NCBI GenBank assembly: GCA_014706295.1
Contig: JACSVZ010000001.1
Coordinates: 2,417,740-2,481,739, forward strand
From: Lycocorax pyrrhopterus obiensis
Taxonomy: Eukaryota > Chordata > Aves > Passeriformes > Paradisaeidae
Length of the DNA stretch: 64,000 bases
Reading direction: 5' to 3'
A program made the translations under genes and the position numbers. Positions 45,591 to 57,509 of this stretch are shown here, piece after piece (the first letter of the stretch is position 1; every line of letters starts with the position of its first letter). Under the pieces are notes generated by a model, which searched no databases, was not told where the DNA came from, and saw nothing but the letters and a program-made list of their open reading frames with translations.

Positions 45591-45600
45591 ATCACGTGAC
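45591..45600. promoter_or_regulatory. Second E-box ATCACGTGAC
   Basis: A second TCACGTGA core lies 17 bp centre to centre from the first, with one flank base differing from the CLEAR consensus. Confidence 0.5.
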
Positions 45601-45715
45601 CCGGAACGGGGGGGTGGGGAGAGCGGGAGCCCCGCCCCCTCAACATCCGGGTCCTCTGCGCCGTCACTTCCCAGCCGCTGACGCCGCTTCCCGCGCGGCC
45701 CCGCCCACTGCCCCG

Positions 45716-45729
45716 GTTGTCATAGCAAC
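45716..45729. promoter_or_regulatory. RFX X-box GTTGTCATAGCAAC
   Basis: Imperfect inverted repeat with both RFX half-sites (GTTGYY / RRCAAC type) intact, in the VPS26C CpG island. Confidence 0.55.
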
Positions 45730-45771
45730 GCGCGGGCGGGGTGAATGACGCAACGCAGTAACGCCTTGGAA

Positions 45772-45790
45772 ACTACAGATCCCGGCGTGC
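45772..45790 (+). promoter_or_regulatory. ZNF143-like site
   Basis: 'ACTACAGATCCCGGCGTGC' resembles the ACTACAnnTCCCAGnnTGC ZNF143/Staf site at most fixed positions. 'TTTCGCGCC' (E2F-like) follows at 45792. Confidence 0.5.
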
Positions 45791-45833
45791 TTTTCGCGCC
45801 GGCAGCGCCCGCTGCGGGCGGGGGACGCCGCGT

Positions 45834-45852
45834 GGGATGATGGGAGGTGTAG
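45834..45852 (-). promoter_or_regulatory. Second ZNF143-like site, opposite strand
   Basis: On the - strand this reads 'CTACACCTCCCATCATCCC', again close to the ZNF143 site. The two face each other about 62 bp apart. Confidence 0.5.
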
Positions 45853-45960
45853 GCGGGGCCGCCACCGCGTTACGCAGCCCGCGAATGGCGCTTATCGGGA
45901 CTGTGGGGCCGCGCTCGGAGCCGGGCGGTGACAATGGGAGCCCGGGAAAGGCTTCGCTGT

Positions 45961-47100
45961 ACTGAAGTTTATCCCTCTGACTACATTGTACAGCCTCAAG
46001 CACTGATATAAACGACGAGCGAACTTGTCTGTGTTCTAATTCCACACGGGATTCATCGCTTTGGATTTCCAAACACAGCCCGGCCTCGGTCCCCAAAGTT
46101 CCCCGCTACTTGTCCCATAAATTCAGGAAGGCGATGCCTTGCAAAATACGCAGTGAGGAATTTCGCCTTAAAAACCTGAGGCACAGAAACGCCCGGCGTG
46201 GAAATGTCCGAGTGCTGAGGGGAAATGCTTCGATCTCTTCCAGGTGTGGCCTCAGACGGAATTCCCGTGATTTCAGCGGAATCAGGAGTTGTCCATCGGT
46301 GGAATTGCAAGTCCTGAAGGAAATCTCTGAAGCAGGAGTCTAGTTCTGAATTTTATTGCTTTCCCAAGTCATTATTTTCATCTCTTTTTTTCACACATTA
46401 TTCACTAAAAGTAGGTTTTCCACAGATTCACATCATTAAAATAAACGCAGCCTTATCAGTGGTGGCAGTACCTGGAAGATGGTTCTGTCCTCTTCCTCCT
46501 CACCCCTTCAGTACTGAAACCCATCCACGTCCCTTCCTCCTGCAGTGCTTATGGAAAACTTGGCAAAAACCCAGTGCATGCTCCTGTTTTGGGAAAAAAA
46601 AAGTGAGATATCAAAGCTGTCCCACATTTCAGGGAAGACAGGGAAAGTGGTCACTGTAAAAAGAAAGGAGCATTTAACTGGGAATACTGAATATTACTGG
46701 CAGGACTCAGGTAGCTAATTACTGTCATTAATTACTGTGGGGCAGGTAAAGAGGAATCTTTATGTTTTACTTTTTACCCCATCCAAAGAGAAATTGAAAG
46801 AGGAAAATAAAAGCCTGGACAGCACAGCTGCTTTTGAGCACGTAGATTTTTTTGCCATCACTTTCACAATCAGCTGTTTTTCTTGGGAAACTTTTTCCAA
46901 GGTACTTCAGTTACTCATTTCTAGGAACTGGAGCCTCATGTCCAGAAAAAGCTCCTGTTGGTGCAGGCAGGAGCTGCCCCTCTGCCTGGCAACACAGATC
47001 CCACAAACAAACCCACGGAGCACCCGGCTTCCTGAGGAATCTGTGTCCAAATCCGGTCTCTGGAGTGAGAGCTCAGCACCCTCAGGGTGGTTCTTCTGAA
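45961..47100. other. Intergenic, no feature recognised
   Basis: DNA upstream of the VPS26C promoter. GC falls off from 46,000. A 77-codon open frame at 46110 is Arg-rich and unlike any protein I know. Confidence 0.5.
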
Positions 47101-47104
47101 GAAA

Positions 47105-47617
47105 GGATCCCAGAATGGTTTGGGTTGGAAGGGACCTTAAAATCATCCAGTGCCACCCCTGCCATGGGCAGGGACACCTTCCACTGTCCCAGGCTGCTCC
47201 AAGCCCCAGTGTCCAACCTGGCCTTGGGCACTGCCAGGGATCCAGGGGCAGCCACAGCTGCTCTGGGCACCCTGTGCCAGGGCCTGCCCACCCTCCCAGG
47301 GAACAATTCCTGCCCAAGATCCCATCCAGCCCTGCCCTCTGGCACTGGGAAGCCATTCCCTGTGTCCTGGCCCTCCAGCCCTTGCAAATTGTCTCTCTCC
47401 ATGTTTCCTGCAGCTCCTTCAGGCCCTGCAAGGCCACACTGAGCTCACCCCAAAGCTTCTCCTCTCCAGGCTGAACAATCCCAGCTCTCCCAGCCTTTCC
47501 TCCCAGCAGAGCTGCTCCATCCCTCTGCTCATCCTGGTGCCTCCTCTGGCCTCTCTCCAGCAGCTCCAGGTCCTCCCTGTGCTGGGCTCCAGGGCTGGGG
47601 CAGTTCTGCAGGTGGAG
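47105..47617 (-). mobile_element. CR1 3' part, about 510 bp, young
   Basis: 'cagaatggtttgggttggaa' to 'ggggcagttctgcaggtgga'. A long open frame across it is a repeat by-product, not a gene. Confidence 0.93.
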
Positions 47618-48194
47618 TAAATAAAACTGTGTTAAAAAAAAACAAACAAACAAGGGAAAACCCACAAAAACAAACAAAAAACCCCCACACACCAGAGGAA
47701 CCCCAGAAAGAGCTCTCTCAACCCTGAAAACCAGGAGGAACAAAAGAACTGCTTCAAGGGAGAGAAATATTCCCATGTGGGACAGGTAATCACTGTCAGC
47801 ACAGATGTAGTGACAGGTGAATTCCCTTCCCACCTCCAGACTGTGGGCACCAATATTCCACTGAGAAGCTCCTTTTCAGTTTAGTTTTGATTTTCTGAAG
47901 GAATTCCCATTCCCAAATGAAGCCTAAAATTGTCAGTCTTACCATTTGTCCAAATTTGGCAAGGATTTTCCAAGTGGACGAATGCAGCAAGCTCCTGACA
48001 ATGAGAGGGCTCGGTGCCAAAAATTCCAGCCTTTGCTCTGATGCTTGAACTCTTTCACTGATTTTGCTGAAATCCTCCAAAATAGTTCAGTGGGAGGTGG
48101 ATACCCTGTAAATTTATAATTTGATTCAACAAAAAGAAATGCTGTTACTTGAGAGGGAATTTTCATAAGGACAGAGGGAATGATTTTAAATTGA

Positions 48195-48440
48195 AAGAGA
48201 GCAGGGTTAGATGGGATATTGGGCAGGAATTGTTCCCTGGGAGGGTGGGCAGGCCCTGGCACAGGGTGCCCAGAGCAGCTGTGGCTGCCCCTGGATCCCT
48301 GGCAGTGCCCAAGGCCAGGTTGGACACTGGGGCTTGGAGCAGCCTGGGACAGTGGGAGGTGTCCCTGCCATGGCAGGGGTGGCACTGGATGGGCTTTAAG
48401 GTCCCTTCCAACCCAAACCATTCAGGGATTCTGTGATTTA
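48195..48440 (+). mobile_element. CR1 3' end, young
   Basis: 'agggttagatgggatattgg' to 'ccattcagggattctgtgat'. Confidence 0.92.
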
Positions 48441-48831
48441 GGAGCTCTGAATTAATGTAGAAATGCAGTAGCTACTGTGGTAGGACAGCTCTTAATGACT
48501 TAATTTCTATAATTGTTCCTGCTGTTGTTTTGTGCATTGCTGTGCTCAGGTGCAAGAACAGGATTAAATAAATATATTTGGATTATTCCTGAGTTTATCA
48601 AAAAGAACTAAACTAAGAGGGTTCATATTTTGCTCCAGTCCATCCTGGATGTGACTTGTGGAGTCAACCAAACCCACATTTCACTTGGCCCTTCAGTTGT
48701 TGTTTTTAAGTTTTGCTGAGCCAAAACTGAATAGAAGAACTCCAGGAACAAATGAACCCAAACTGAAAGCAAAGGGAAACATTGTATGGACTTCAGTAGA
48801 ATGATCCATACATTTGTTTTTCTTCCTGATT

Positions 48832-48910
48832 ATCACAGAATCCTCGTGTAATGGTTTGGGTTGGAAGGGACCTTAAAGATCATCCAGTTCCAACCACCTT
48901 CCACTTTTCT
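48832..48910 (-). mobile_element. CR1 3' end fragment
   Basis: 'taatggtttgggttggaagg' followed by 'gatcatccagttccaacca'. Confidence 0.8.
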
Positions 48911-49154
48911 TCCTGATTATTTCTGGGACACTATTTAACAAATATATTTAAATTGTTTAGAATGATCAGGTTTCTATATTTGCCTCAACCCAGAGCTGAA
49001 ATGTATGGATTAGTTGGTACAGAATGACAGCATTCCTCATTTGGAATAACCATAGGGAAGCTGGGGTTACCCAAACTTTTTTTGTGTACCCAGAACCTCT
49101 TTTTCTGGGTTTTTTAAAATAGTTTTGAAATCTTTGCTCAGAGGACAGTGGTGT

Positions 49155-49186
49155 AGAATCATAGAATGGTTTGGGTTGGAAGGATT
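49155..49186 (-). mobile_element. CR1 3' terminus, very short
   Basis: Only 'tagaatcatagaatggtttg' plus 'ggttggaagga' remains: an extreme 5' truncation. Confidence 0.65.
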
Positions 49187-49189
49187 TGA

Positions 49190-51235
49190 TTTAAGGAATT
49201 CAGCAGGAGAAGTTCTACAGTTGATACAAAGCCATGATGACAAAATCCTACACTTGTAAGTTCACTACTTGCCACCAGAAGAGCTCAGAGATGATGAAGT
49301 CTAATAAAACAGTAATGTCAAATATTGCTCGTGTGTTGGACAATTTTGAGCTCATTTCATGGTTTCTATAAGCACATTTGACAAAGTGTTTTTCAGAGCA
49401 CCTGGGTGGAAAGGCTGTTCTTTAACACCGAGGAGGGAGCAGAAGAAATAAGTGATGCCCTGAACAACAGGAAGTAAATTGAAAACCATTATCTTTGGTG
49501 GAGAAATCAGCAAATCCCAGCTCTGCACCACACAAGGGGTGGTGTTCCTGAATGCCTCAGAAAGGAGGAAGGTAATAAAAAAGAAATTAAAATCTCTGCA
49601 CCACATAGAGGGACTGTACACACATTAAATCTCACCAATGTTTTCTAAAACATTTCCCCACTGCACAGAAATTTCCTTTTCATTAAAAATTATGCTTTAA
49701 AATATACCAGACCTAAAAGAACTAATGAGAAAAGACTACAGAAGGCAACAAAATAAACTTATTTATTCACAGAGCAAGGTGAGAAAAGCTGATTGAGATG
49801 AAACAAAGCTGGGGGAAAATCCAGAAAGAAAGTCTAAAGAAAGTGTTTAAATTGAGAGAGGTACAATGAAAGGAAAAAACCTCGTAAAGTATAATATTTA
49901 AGGTATTTAAGAATGAACTATTTTTCCAGCCAAAATACACAGCTTGAAGGGAATTCCCTCAGAGTAACTGTCATTAGATACCTTAAAAAGGGCTTGAGCT
50001 GACTGAAAATTGCACTGAGCTTTACTTGCCACTCAAAAGGATTAGCAAATAAGGAAAATAATGTTATGAAACGTGTAGGGGGTGACAAAAACAGTGGATA
50101 AAACAAAACAAGTGGTTTAGACATTAAAAAAAATAATGGAAGAGTCTGGCAGGGAAAGAAAATAATGACTGAATTTCCTGAATAAAAAGTACTTAGGAAT
50201 CAGAAAAAAAAATAAAGAAAGAAATAATTCGGTATTAATTAGGTATTTTTTCCTAAGAAAAGGTTGTGTTATGATATCCTGAATGATGATGGGCAAGTTG
50301 ATATCTATAAAAATGTTGTGGAAAAAGAAACTTTACAAAATAGTGAATATTGCAGGCTTGTGTGTGAGAACTGATGGATATGGAGGAAATGTTTGGGAAT
50401 TTGGCAGATAGAGTTTGCATATCCTATGGCAGGATACAGGTATGTAGAATAAAACCACTACAAAATAAATGCACATTCCAACTAAAACTTGTATATTCTG
50501 CCAGCAGCAATGAATTGTAGTAGGCAGTCTTAGAAAAATGTGTTTTGTTAAAAGGATTTTCAAATAATATTAAAATAATCATGAAAAATTAATGTGCAAA
50601 ATTGACTGACTCTGAGTGCTGATAGCACTTGAAAAATAATGTGGGATTTATACAGATATTGAAAACATTGACAGTTGTATTAAACAAAAAAGTGTGGTGC
50701 CCAACATTTATGTGGAAGCAAAGTTTTGCAGTGACCTCAAAGGGGACTGGAATGGAACAGAACTTTTTATAAAATTTTTAAATATTGATTTGTGACAAGG
50801 GAAAAACAAATCATATCAGGATTTGATCTCCACACCCTCAGCTATTTACATTTTCCTGTGACATAAATAGCTTTGGAAACTCCCAAGTGTAAGATTACAA
50901 TTCATGGCTCAGTTTTTACCTGCTGATGTTTCTCTCTCCTGGTTGTAAGGAGTGTGTAACTGGGGTGCAGGGTGAGGTGTGGTAATGGCAGGATATTTCC
51001 ATCCTGACTGCTCTGGTGGTTGGAGCTTCCCGAGGCAGTGAACACAGATTTTTTAGTTTTCTTCTTGTCAAACAGAAGGAAAACTGTGTAACTCAGTCCC
51101 TTAAATAGATTTTTCCATTGGTACATTATAGATAGGAGATACCAACCCAAAATGTTAAGTGATATAATGTTTTTAACGCTGTATTTTCAGTATTTTAGAC
51201 TGGAGTAAGGGACAGTATTGAAATTATTTTTAAAT
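49190..51235. other. Intergenic, AT-rich, no feature recognised
   Basis: Two kilobases of A-rich + strand sequence with no long open frame, CR1 or tandem repeat. It could be an old, unrecognisable transposon. Confidence 0.5.
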
Positions 51236-51239
51236 TTCA

Positions 51240-51366
51240 TAGAAGGCTGGATGGGGCTTGGAGCAGCCTGGGACAGTGGAAGGTGTCCCTGCCCATGGCA
51301 GGGGTGGCACTCGATGGGCTTTAAGGTCCTTTCCAACCCAAACCACTCCACGATTCTGTGATTTTG
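51240..51366 (+). mobile_element. CR1 3' end, young
   Basis: 'ggatggggcttggagcagcc' to 'cgattctgtgatt'. Confidence 0.9.
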
Positions 51367-51532
51367 AGCTGAGCTTGAGGAAAGACTCACAAACCCAAAT
51401 AATTTCTGTCAGGATAAGGAACAGAGTGGGCAGGGCCCAAAGACCATTGGGGTGTAAAAGGAACACTCAGAGAAAGCAAAATCACAGAGAAAATTCCTGT
51501 TCTTGCCTCTGAGTTCATTGGGCAAGTTCCAC

Positions 51533-52035
51533 AAAATCCCAGGATTCCTGAGGCTGGAAAAGCCCTCCCAGCCCATCGAGGCCCAGCTGTGCCCGATGCC
51601 CACCTTGTCCCCAGCCCAGAGCACTGAGTGCCACGTCCAGGCCTTCCTGGGACACCTCCAGGGATGGGCACTCCAAACCTCCCTGGGCAGCTCTTTCCAA
51701 GGCCTGACCACCCTTTCCATGAGGAAATTCCTGCTGGTGTCCACCCTGAGCCTCCCCTGGCCCAGCCTGAGGCCGTTCCCTCTCCTCCTGTCCCTGTTCC
51801 CTGGGAGCAGAGCCCGACCCCCCCCGGCTGCCCCCTCCTGTCAGGGAGTTGTGCAGAGCCACAAGGTCCCCCCTGAGCCTCCTTTGCTCCAGGCTGAGCC
51901 CCTTTCCCAGCTCCCTCAGCTGCTCCTGGGGCTCCAGCCCCTTCCCAGCTCCATTCCCTGCCCTGGACACGCTCCAGCCCCTCCAGGGCTCTCCTGCAGG
52001 AGCCAGAACTGGACACAGCCCTTGAGGTGTTAAAT
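51533..52035 (-). mobile_element. CR1 with ORF2 C-terminal remnant
   Basis: On the - strand one frame reads 'LSLEQRRLRGDLVALHNSL', the conserved C-terminal tail of the CR1 reverse transcriptase polyprotein. The 3' end is at the low-coordinate side. Confidence 0.9.
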
Positions 52036-52239
52036 CCATGTTGTCCCAAATCCATGTTGTTCAGGAGCTGAAGAATTGGCTGCAGTGTGTTCCCCACTAA
52101 CCAGGTGGGGAAGGCAAACATGAAGATCCATGTTTAAGTGTTCCCAGGATTTCCAGGGACAATGAGCTTCCTAGACAAAGCATCATGTGGGAAATAATTA
52201 AAAAAAAAGCCTTTATGCAGAAGAAGCAGGAGAAGAATG

Positions 52240-52580
52240 GATCAAAAACTGGCTGGATGAGAGGAAACAGAAATAAAACAGAACTCAAAGGTCAGTTTTC
52301 AGAGGAGGGGAGATCACAGGAGGAGTCTGCAGGGAGCTGTGCTGTGACTGGTGCTGCTTAATGTATTTCTCAATGATCTGGAGAAAGGGGCTGAGCAGGG
52401 AGACACCACAGATTGCTAAAGGTATTGAGGTACTCAGGTAAAGGAAAGGTAGAGGACAAATTGTGATGCAGTTAAAGGGCTGGCTGGAGAACTGAAGAAA
52501 GACCTTTCAAGACTGAGTGACTGGATAATAAAATAACAGATAAAATCTGATATAGTAAAGTGGTGCACATGGGGGGGAAA
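52240..52580 (+). mobile_element. Old, degraded CR1 (ORF2 region)
   Basis: 'aaactggctggatgagagg' and 'tttctcaatgatctggagaa' match the reverse-transcriptase part of CR1. The frame is broken. Confidence 0.7.
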
Positions 52581-52844
52581 TTCTTTGTACATAAGGATGG
52601 TTTGTAAGTTGTTTTTCCACTCACAAATGAGATCTTTGGGTTCTGATTAATATTTCCATGAAAATATCACCGCAATGTTCCCTTCTACTGAGAGAAACAA
52701 ATCAAATATTTGGAATTATTAAGAGAACAAAACAGAGATCATTGCAGCACACCCACCCTGGTATAAATCCATAGTTCCCTGCTTATTGAGCAGTGTGGGC
52801 AGTTCTTTTCCTGACATCTCAAAAAGGCTTCCAGTACCTGAAGG

Positions 52845-53165
52845 AGTTGACAAGAAAGAGGGAGAGAGACAATTTCCAAGGGCTGCAGGGCCAGGACACA
52901 GGGAATGGCTTCCCAGTGCCAGAGGGCAGGGCTGGATGGGATCTTGGGAAGGAATTGTTCCCTGGGAGGGTGGGCAGGCCCTGGCACAGGGTGCCCAGAG
53001 CAGCTGTGGCTGCCCCTGGATCCCTGGCAGTGCCCAAGGCCAGGTTGGACATTGGGGCTTGGAGCAGCCTGGGACAGTGGAAGGTGTCCCTGCCATGGCA
53101 GGGGTGGAGCTGGATGATTTTTAAGGTTCCTCCCAACCCAAACCATTCTGGGATTCTGTGCTTTC
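52845..53165 (+). mobile_element. CR1 3' part, young
   Basis: 'gagagacaatttccaagggc' to 'ccattctgggattctgtg'. Confidence 0.92.
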
Positions 53166-53169
53166 TATG

Positions 53170-55000
53170 TTTTTGTAATTCCCTGGTTCTGTGATTCCGT
53201 GATCTCAACATGCCAGGTTTGAAAAACTGAATTTTGGACCTCTCATCCCAACATTCCCTTACACCCTTAGCCATGGCCTTCAGGGACAACTGGGAGCTGC
53301 TGCAGAGAGCCCTGGGTTTGTAGTTTAGGACACTGTTGGGAAAAGGAGCAGCAAATGCTTGGAAAAGTTTCCCACTTCGGAAGTAACTTTGAAGCAGTTT
53401 TTTCCCCTGTGGAACAGATCCTTGTTGCCTGTAAAAACCTTGTGTTGTTGTCCCTTTGGCTAAGAAGGTGATGCTTAGAATCTGGAATTTGGGTAAAAAT
53501 TGATACCACAGAGTTGGCATATTTACTATAATTTATTACACATCGATTTCACTGCCTTGAAAAGCAACATAAAAAAGACAACAAAAAGTTCTTTCTTGTG
53601 ACAATCTAAGTAAGAAATATTTTTTGCTGCTGTTTTCAGCCTTTGAAACTTACAGTTGCTTATAAATTTCCCTGACCAAAATATTACCCTTCCAAAAAAA
53701 CTCCCCAAATTCTCCTTGTTCATTCTACTTAAAACAGGAAAAAAAAAAAAAAGAGAGAGAGAGGAGTTTTAAAGAATAAAAAATCAGCCTGAAGCAACAC
53801 CCAGGACAGAAAACTTCTTCCAAGCAGTTAAAGCTTGGCAAACCTGCAAACAATGGAAAACAAACAAACAAGGATCAGTTGAATGTTTGTCTCAGCCTGA
53901 ATGTTCTGGACACACACAAAAAGCCTCCCAAACGATCCTAAACCCTCCAAAATAAGGTCAGGAAGTGTTCTGTTCCTGATGTTTCACGCTGGAAAATCCC
54001 CTGTGCACTCTGTCCATCCCAGGTATAAAGTTCATGTGTAAATTTGAGCATTGCTTTTTATTAGTCTCCCATGTATATAAATGGCATTAATTAGTATTTA
54101 ATTAATAGAATCTTCAAAAATGTATTAGTTCAGACTTTTTTGTGTCAAAAATGAGATTTACATTTGATACTCATACACCTAGAACGGACTAGAGTTTATC
54201 CTAACAGAACAAATTGAATAAATAGAGTAGGTACATTACATAAAGTTTTTTAGATATTTATACTATTATACATGCATTTGGCTACTTGGAATTTTCTCTG
54301 TGCTTTTCATTTAACTTTGGTTGAATTTTTAACTGGAATTCTTTATGTTCTGCTTGAAATTTGGGTTCAGCAGTCCAGTTTCACCTATTTGAGGTAACAC
54401 CTTTCAAAACCTCCTCTATCAATATATCAAAATTCATTTGTGGTTTATTGTGAAAAGACTTGATGTGACACAGAGGTTGGAAGAGGGAAAAGCAATGGGA
54501 TTGAGGTGATTTTTCAGCTTTTGTTTTTCATAACTGGGTTGTATAAACCAAGAGAGAAACTTTCTGTGCTGGGAGCACGAGTGTTGTGTGTCCTGCTCCA
54601 TGATGGGAGCGTTCAGCAGCACCAGGCTGAGCATTCATAAACCTGATGGGCTCTGCACACAAAAATATCAAATACCTGGAGTTACGTTAATTTTATTGCC
54701 CAGAAAGGAAAGAATTTATGGGCAATGCTCTTAGCAGAGAGCACAGATGTGGTTTGGTGCAACCCCTGGCACAGAGAGTTTCTTGTGCAGCTGCTGCTCA
54801 ATGAAATCTTTTCCATCTCCACACATTTGCCAACTTTAGCAAGGCCATTGGACAATTTCAAACCTGACAGATTTCTTGGGAAACAATTCAACTATTTATG
54901 AAATACCACTTAAACAAGCAACACAGCTCATCTTCCATTGCGCTACCAATGCTTGCCAGTTGTCCCCATTTTAAACCACTTTTTTCCATTCCTCATATCA
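53170..55000. other. Intergenic, no feature recognised
   Basis: Unique, AT-rich DNA. The part near 53,520-54,430 has the look of UTR or conserved non-coding DNA, but no gene can be tied to it. Confidence 0.4.
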
Positions 55001-55002
55001 CA

Positions 55003-55290
55003 GAATCATAGATCCCAGAATGGTTTGGGTTGGAAGGGACCTTAAAGCCCATCCAGTGCCACCCCTGCCATGGGCAGGGACACCTTCCACTGTCCCAGGC
55101 TGCTCCAAGCCCCAATGTCCAACCTGGCCTTGGCCACTGCCAGGGATCCAGGGGCAGCCACAGCTGCTCTGGGCACCCTGTGCCAGGGCCTGCCCAAGCC
55201 TCCCAGGGAACAATTCCTGCCCAAGATCCCATCCAGCCCTGCCCTCTGGCACTGGGAAGCCATTCCCTGTGTCCTGGCACTCCTTTATGG
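55003..55290 (-). mobile_element. CR1 3' part, young
   Basis: 'cagaatggtttgggttggaa' to 'tccctgtgtcctggca'. Directly abuts a + oriented CR1 3' end (55288-55325: 'ggtcccttccaacccaaac'). Confidence 0.9.
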
Positions 55291-55329
55291 TCCCTTCCAA
55301 CCCAAACCAGTCTGTGATTCTACGCCAGA

Positions 55330-56335
55330 TTCTTTTTTTGGGGTGCTGGACTCTTTGCAAAGTTTTCTGATGTCCTGAAAGCCAGGAAGGACTTCTCCAT
55401 GGTTGTTTTTTAACTCCTCCTGGCAGTTCTGCAGGTGGGTGGGAGTCACTGACCGTGACAGCAGGGATTAGACAGCCCTGAAGCCTCTTTAAAAGGATGG
55501 GGATGGAGAACTGCAAGGTCTGGACTCCTCCACCTCTTTACACCTCCAGGGGGAACTGGGGCCTGATTTACACAAGGCAGAGTGGGCTGGCTCCAGCACC
55601 AAATAATTTGTGTGCCATTGTCCTTCCCACACCAGTTTCAGACTGGTGTCCACAGTGCTTCCCACACAGGTGCCCGTGGCGCTGTGCCCTCTCCAGAGTT
55701 TCAGCCAGCCTGGGGAAGCTACCCTGGGAATGCTCCAGGGATATCCTTGCCCTGGGAGCACAGCCCTGCCCAGCAGTTATTTTAGGAGCTCCATCCTGGC
55801 AGGACTGGGCCCTGCAGGCCTGGCTGGTCCCTCTGGAATGCAGAGGGATCTCAGCATAAGGTCAGCACCGACCTTGCCCTGCCAGTTCCCTGGAATAGCT
55901 CACGGAGGGGAAATGCAGGCCCCAAAAACGATGCCCTACAAAAGAGGAGTGCTGGCCCACAGAGCAATTAGCCTACATTAGTGATGCCACAGAACACGCT
56001 CCAGGGCCACAGCAGTGGGGACACCCAGGGAACTGGGGCTGAAATGCACCTCACAGGGAGGTAATGCACACACAGCTCCTCTGGTTTATGTGCACAGCAG
56101 AAAATACAAACTCTTCGTATTCTGGATTAATAACTCTGAGTGGATCACCCCTTGATTACACCCTCAGCTCTTGTAATGGTTTTTTATTCCTCACAGTGCT
56201 CAGCCACCTCTGACAGACCCACCTTGGGCACAGGTGGTGAATAAAGAGGTTCAGAGATATTCTGTGAAAGCTGCTGGCTGGCTGGAGGATTGATCCTGGC
56301 TGATCACTAAACCATCTCTCACTTTGGGAAAAGCT
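55330..56335. other. Intergenic, no feature recognised
   Basis: Moderate GC, several short open frames, none with splice context or similarity. Confidence 0.5.
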
Positions 56336-56337
56336 GA

Positions 56338-56565
56338 ACTGTTACAGGAAGTTTCACCTGAACGTCAGGAAGAACTTTCCTCTGCAGTGACTGAGCACTG
56401 GACTTCTCTGGGCAACCTGTCTCAGGGCCTCACCACCCTCACAGGGAAGAATTTCTTTGTAATCTCTAATTTAAACTTACTCTTTTTTAGTTTAAGGCCA
56501 TTCCTCCTTGTCCTGCCACTCCATGCTCTTGTAAAAAGTTCCTCTCCGTCTTTCTTGTATGTTGA
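56338..56565 (-). mobile_element. CR1 fragment with an inverted left part
   Basis: The left 65 bp ('acctgaacgtcaggaagaac') read as CR1 on +; the rest ('gggcctcaccaccctcacag') reads on -. Confidence 0.7.
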
Positions 56566-56569
56566 ACTG

Positions 56570-57505
56570 GAATGGGATTGAGGATCTGGGAGGAAAAAAG
56601 GAACAGACAGCCAAGCATTCCTGCTCCTACTGCTTGAAGAATGACTTCTTAGCCTAATGAAGCTCCGTAAGTGACAATTTTAGAGAAATTTATTTGAAAC
56701 TTGTCACAATTTCTTTTTCTCAGCTAGCAGGAGGTTGATCAAGTGGACACCAAGCAGAACATACTTCTAAGAACTTTCTTGCATGGATTTGTGTCAGGAT
56801 ACCACAAAGAGCATGTGCTGGAATTTCAAGAACAACAACCCTGTGGAAGCTGCACAAGGAGCTTTCTCCTGACAGCGAGAACAAAGTTTTGCTTTTGGCC
56901 AGCAAAGAAACCCATCCTTCTGCACAAGAGAGCAGGGAATTTGTATTGAAAAGGGAAGGGGCCAGGGAAGGACCTGATTTTAATGGAACTGAGGACAGTT
57001 TTTGACTCTTCCAGGAATTCTGACAGAGAAGCAAAACCGGGCATTGAACAGGTGTAGGTAGATCCAATGATGTTACAGTCAGCAGAACCAAAGAAAGATT
57101 TTTAAAGAGACATGGATTGTGCTGGTCCTTTTGGATGTGAAGGAAACTTTATGATTAAATTAACCTTTTTTTTTCTTCATATTTTCAAACACAGAGAAAC
57201 CAGATTCCTCTAAAAGTTGAAATTAAGGTCTTAGAGAAGCTCCCAGATGGGAAATACTTGACATTGTAGCATTTAATTTACAAAAGTTTTAAAGAATCAC
57301 AATTCTTCAGAATGCCTGATTTTAACAGGAACTGTTCTGCACTCCTACAAATATATTTATCACGGAAAGTGGTCTCAGGAGGACTTCTGGGATACAACTT
57401 CCAAGTATACATTTTCCCTAGGATAACTAACATCCCTAGGATAACTAACACAGCCTTTTCCCCAGAGACTTCTTCCCCAGAAAACTCCATGGTTTTCGGG
57501 AAGGA
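56570..57505. other. Intergenic, no feature recognised
   Basis: Unique sequence. A short 'aggataactaacatccctag' type duplication lies at 57418-57450. Confidence 0.5.
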
Positions 57506-57509
57506 TTTT

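Larger units (their letters stand above)
45450..45960 (-). promoter_or_regulatory. VPS26C: VPS26C CpG-island promoter
   Basis: A CpG-dense block surrounds exon 1 and has no TATA box. It contains two CACGTG E-boxes, an RFX X-box, two ZNF143-like sites in opposite orientation and an E2F-like site. Transcription to the left is certain from the gene; transcription to the right is possible but not shown. Confidence 0.8.

Noticed and set aside
46110..46343. 77-codon open frame right of the VPS26C promoter
   Set aside because: Arg-rich with no conserved domain. Kept only as a possible divergent transcript, not a gene.
46907..47833. 308-codon open frame on the - strand
   Set aside because: It runs through a CR1 copy, and the same peptide pieces recur at every young CR1 in the window. 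It is a by-product of the repeat.
55003..55325. Twin-priming inversion of one CR1
   Set aside because: Both halves contain the 3' terminus, which twin priming would not produce.
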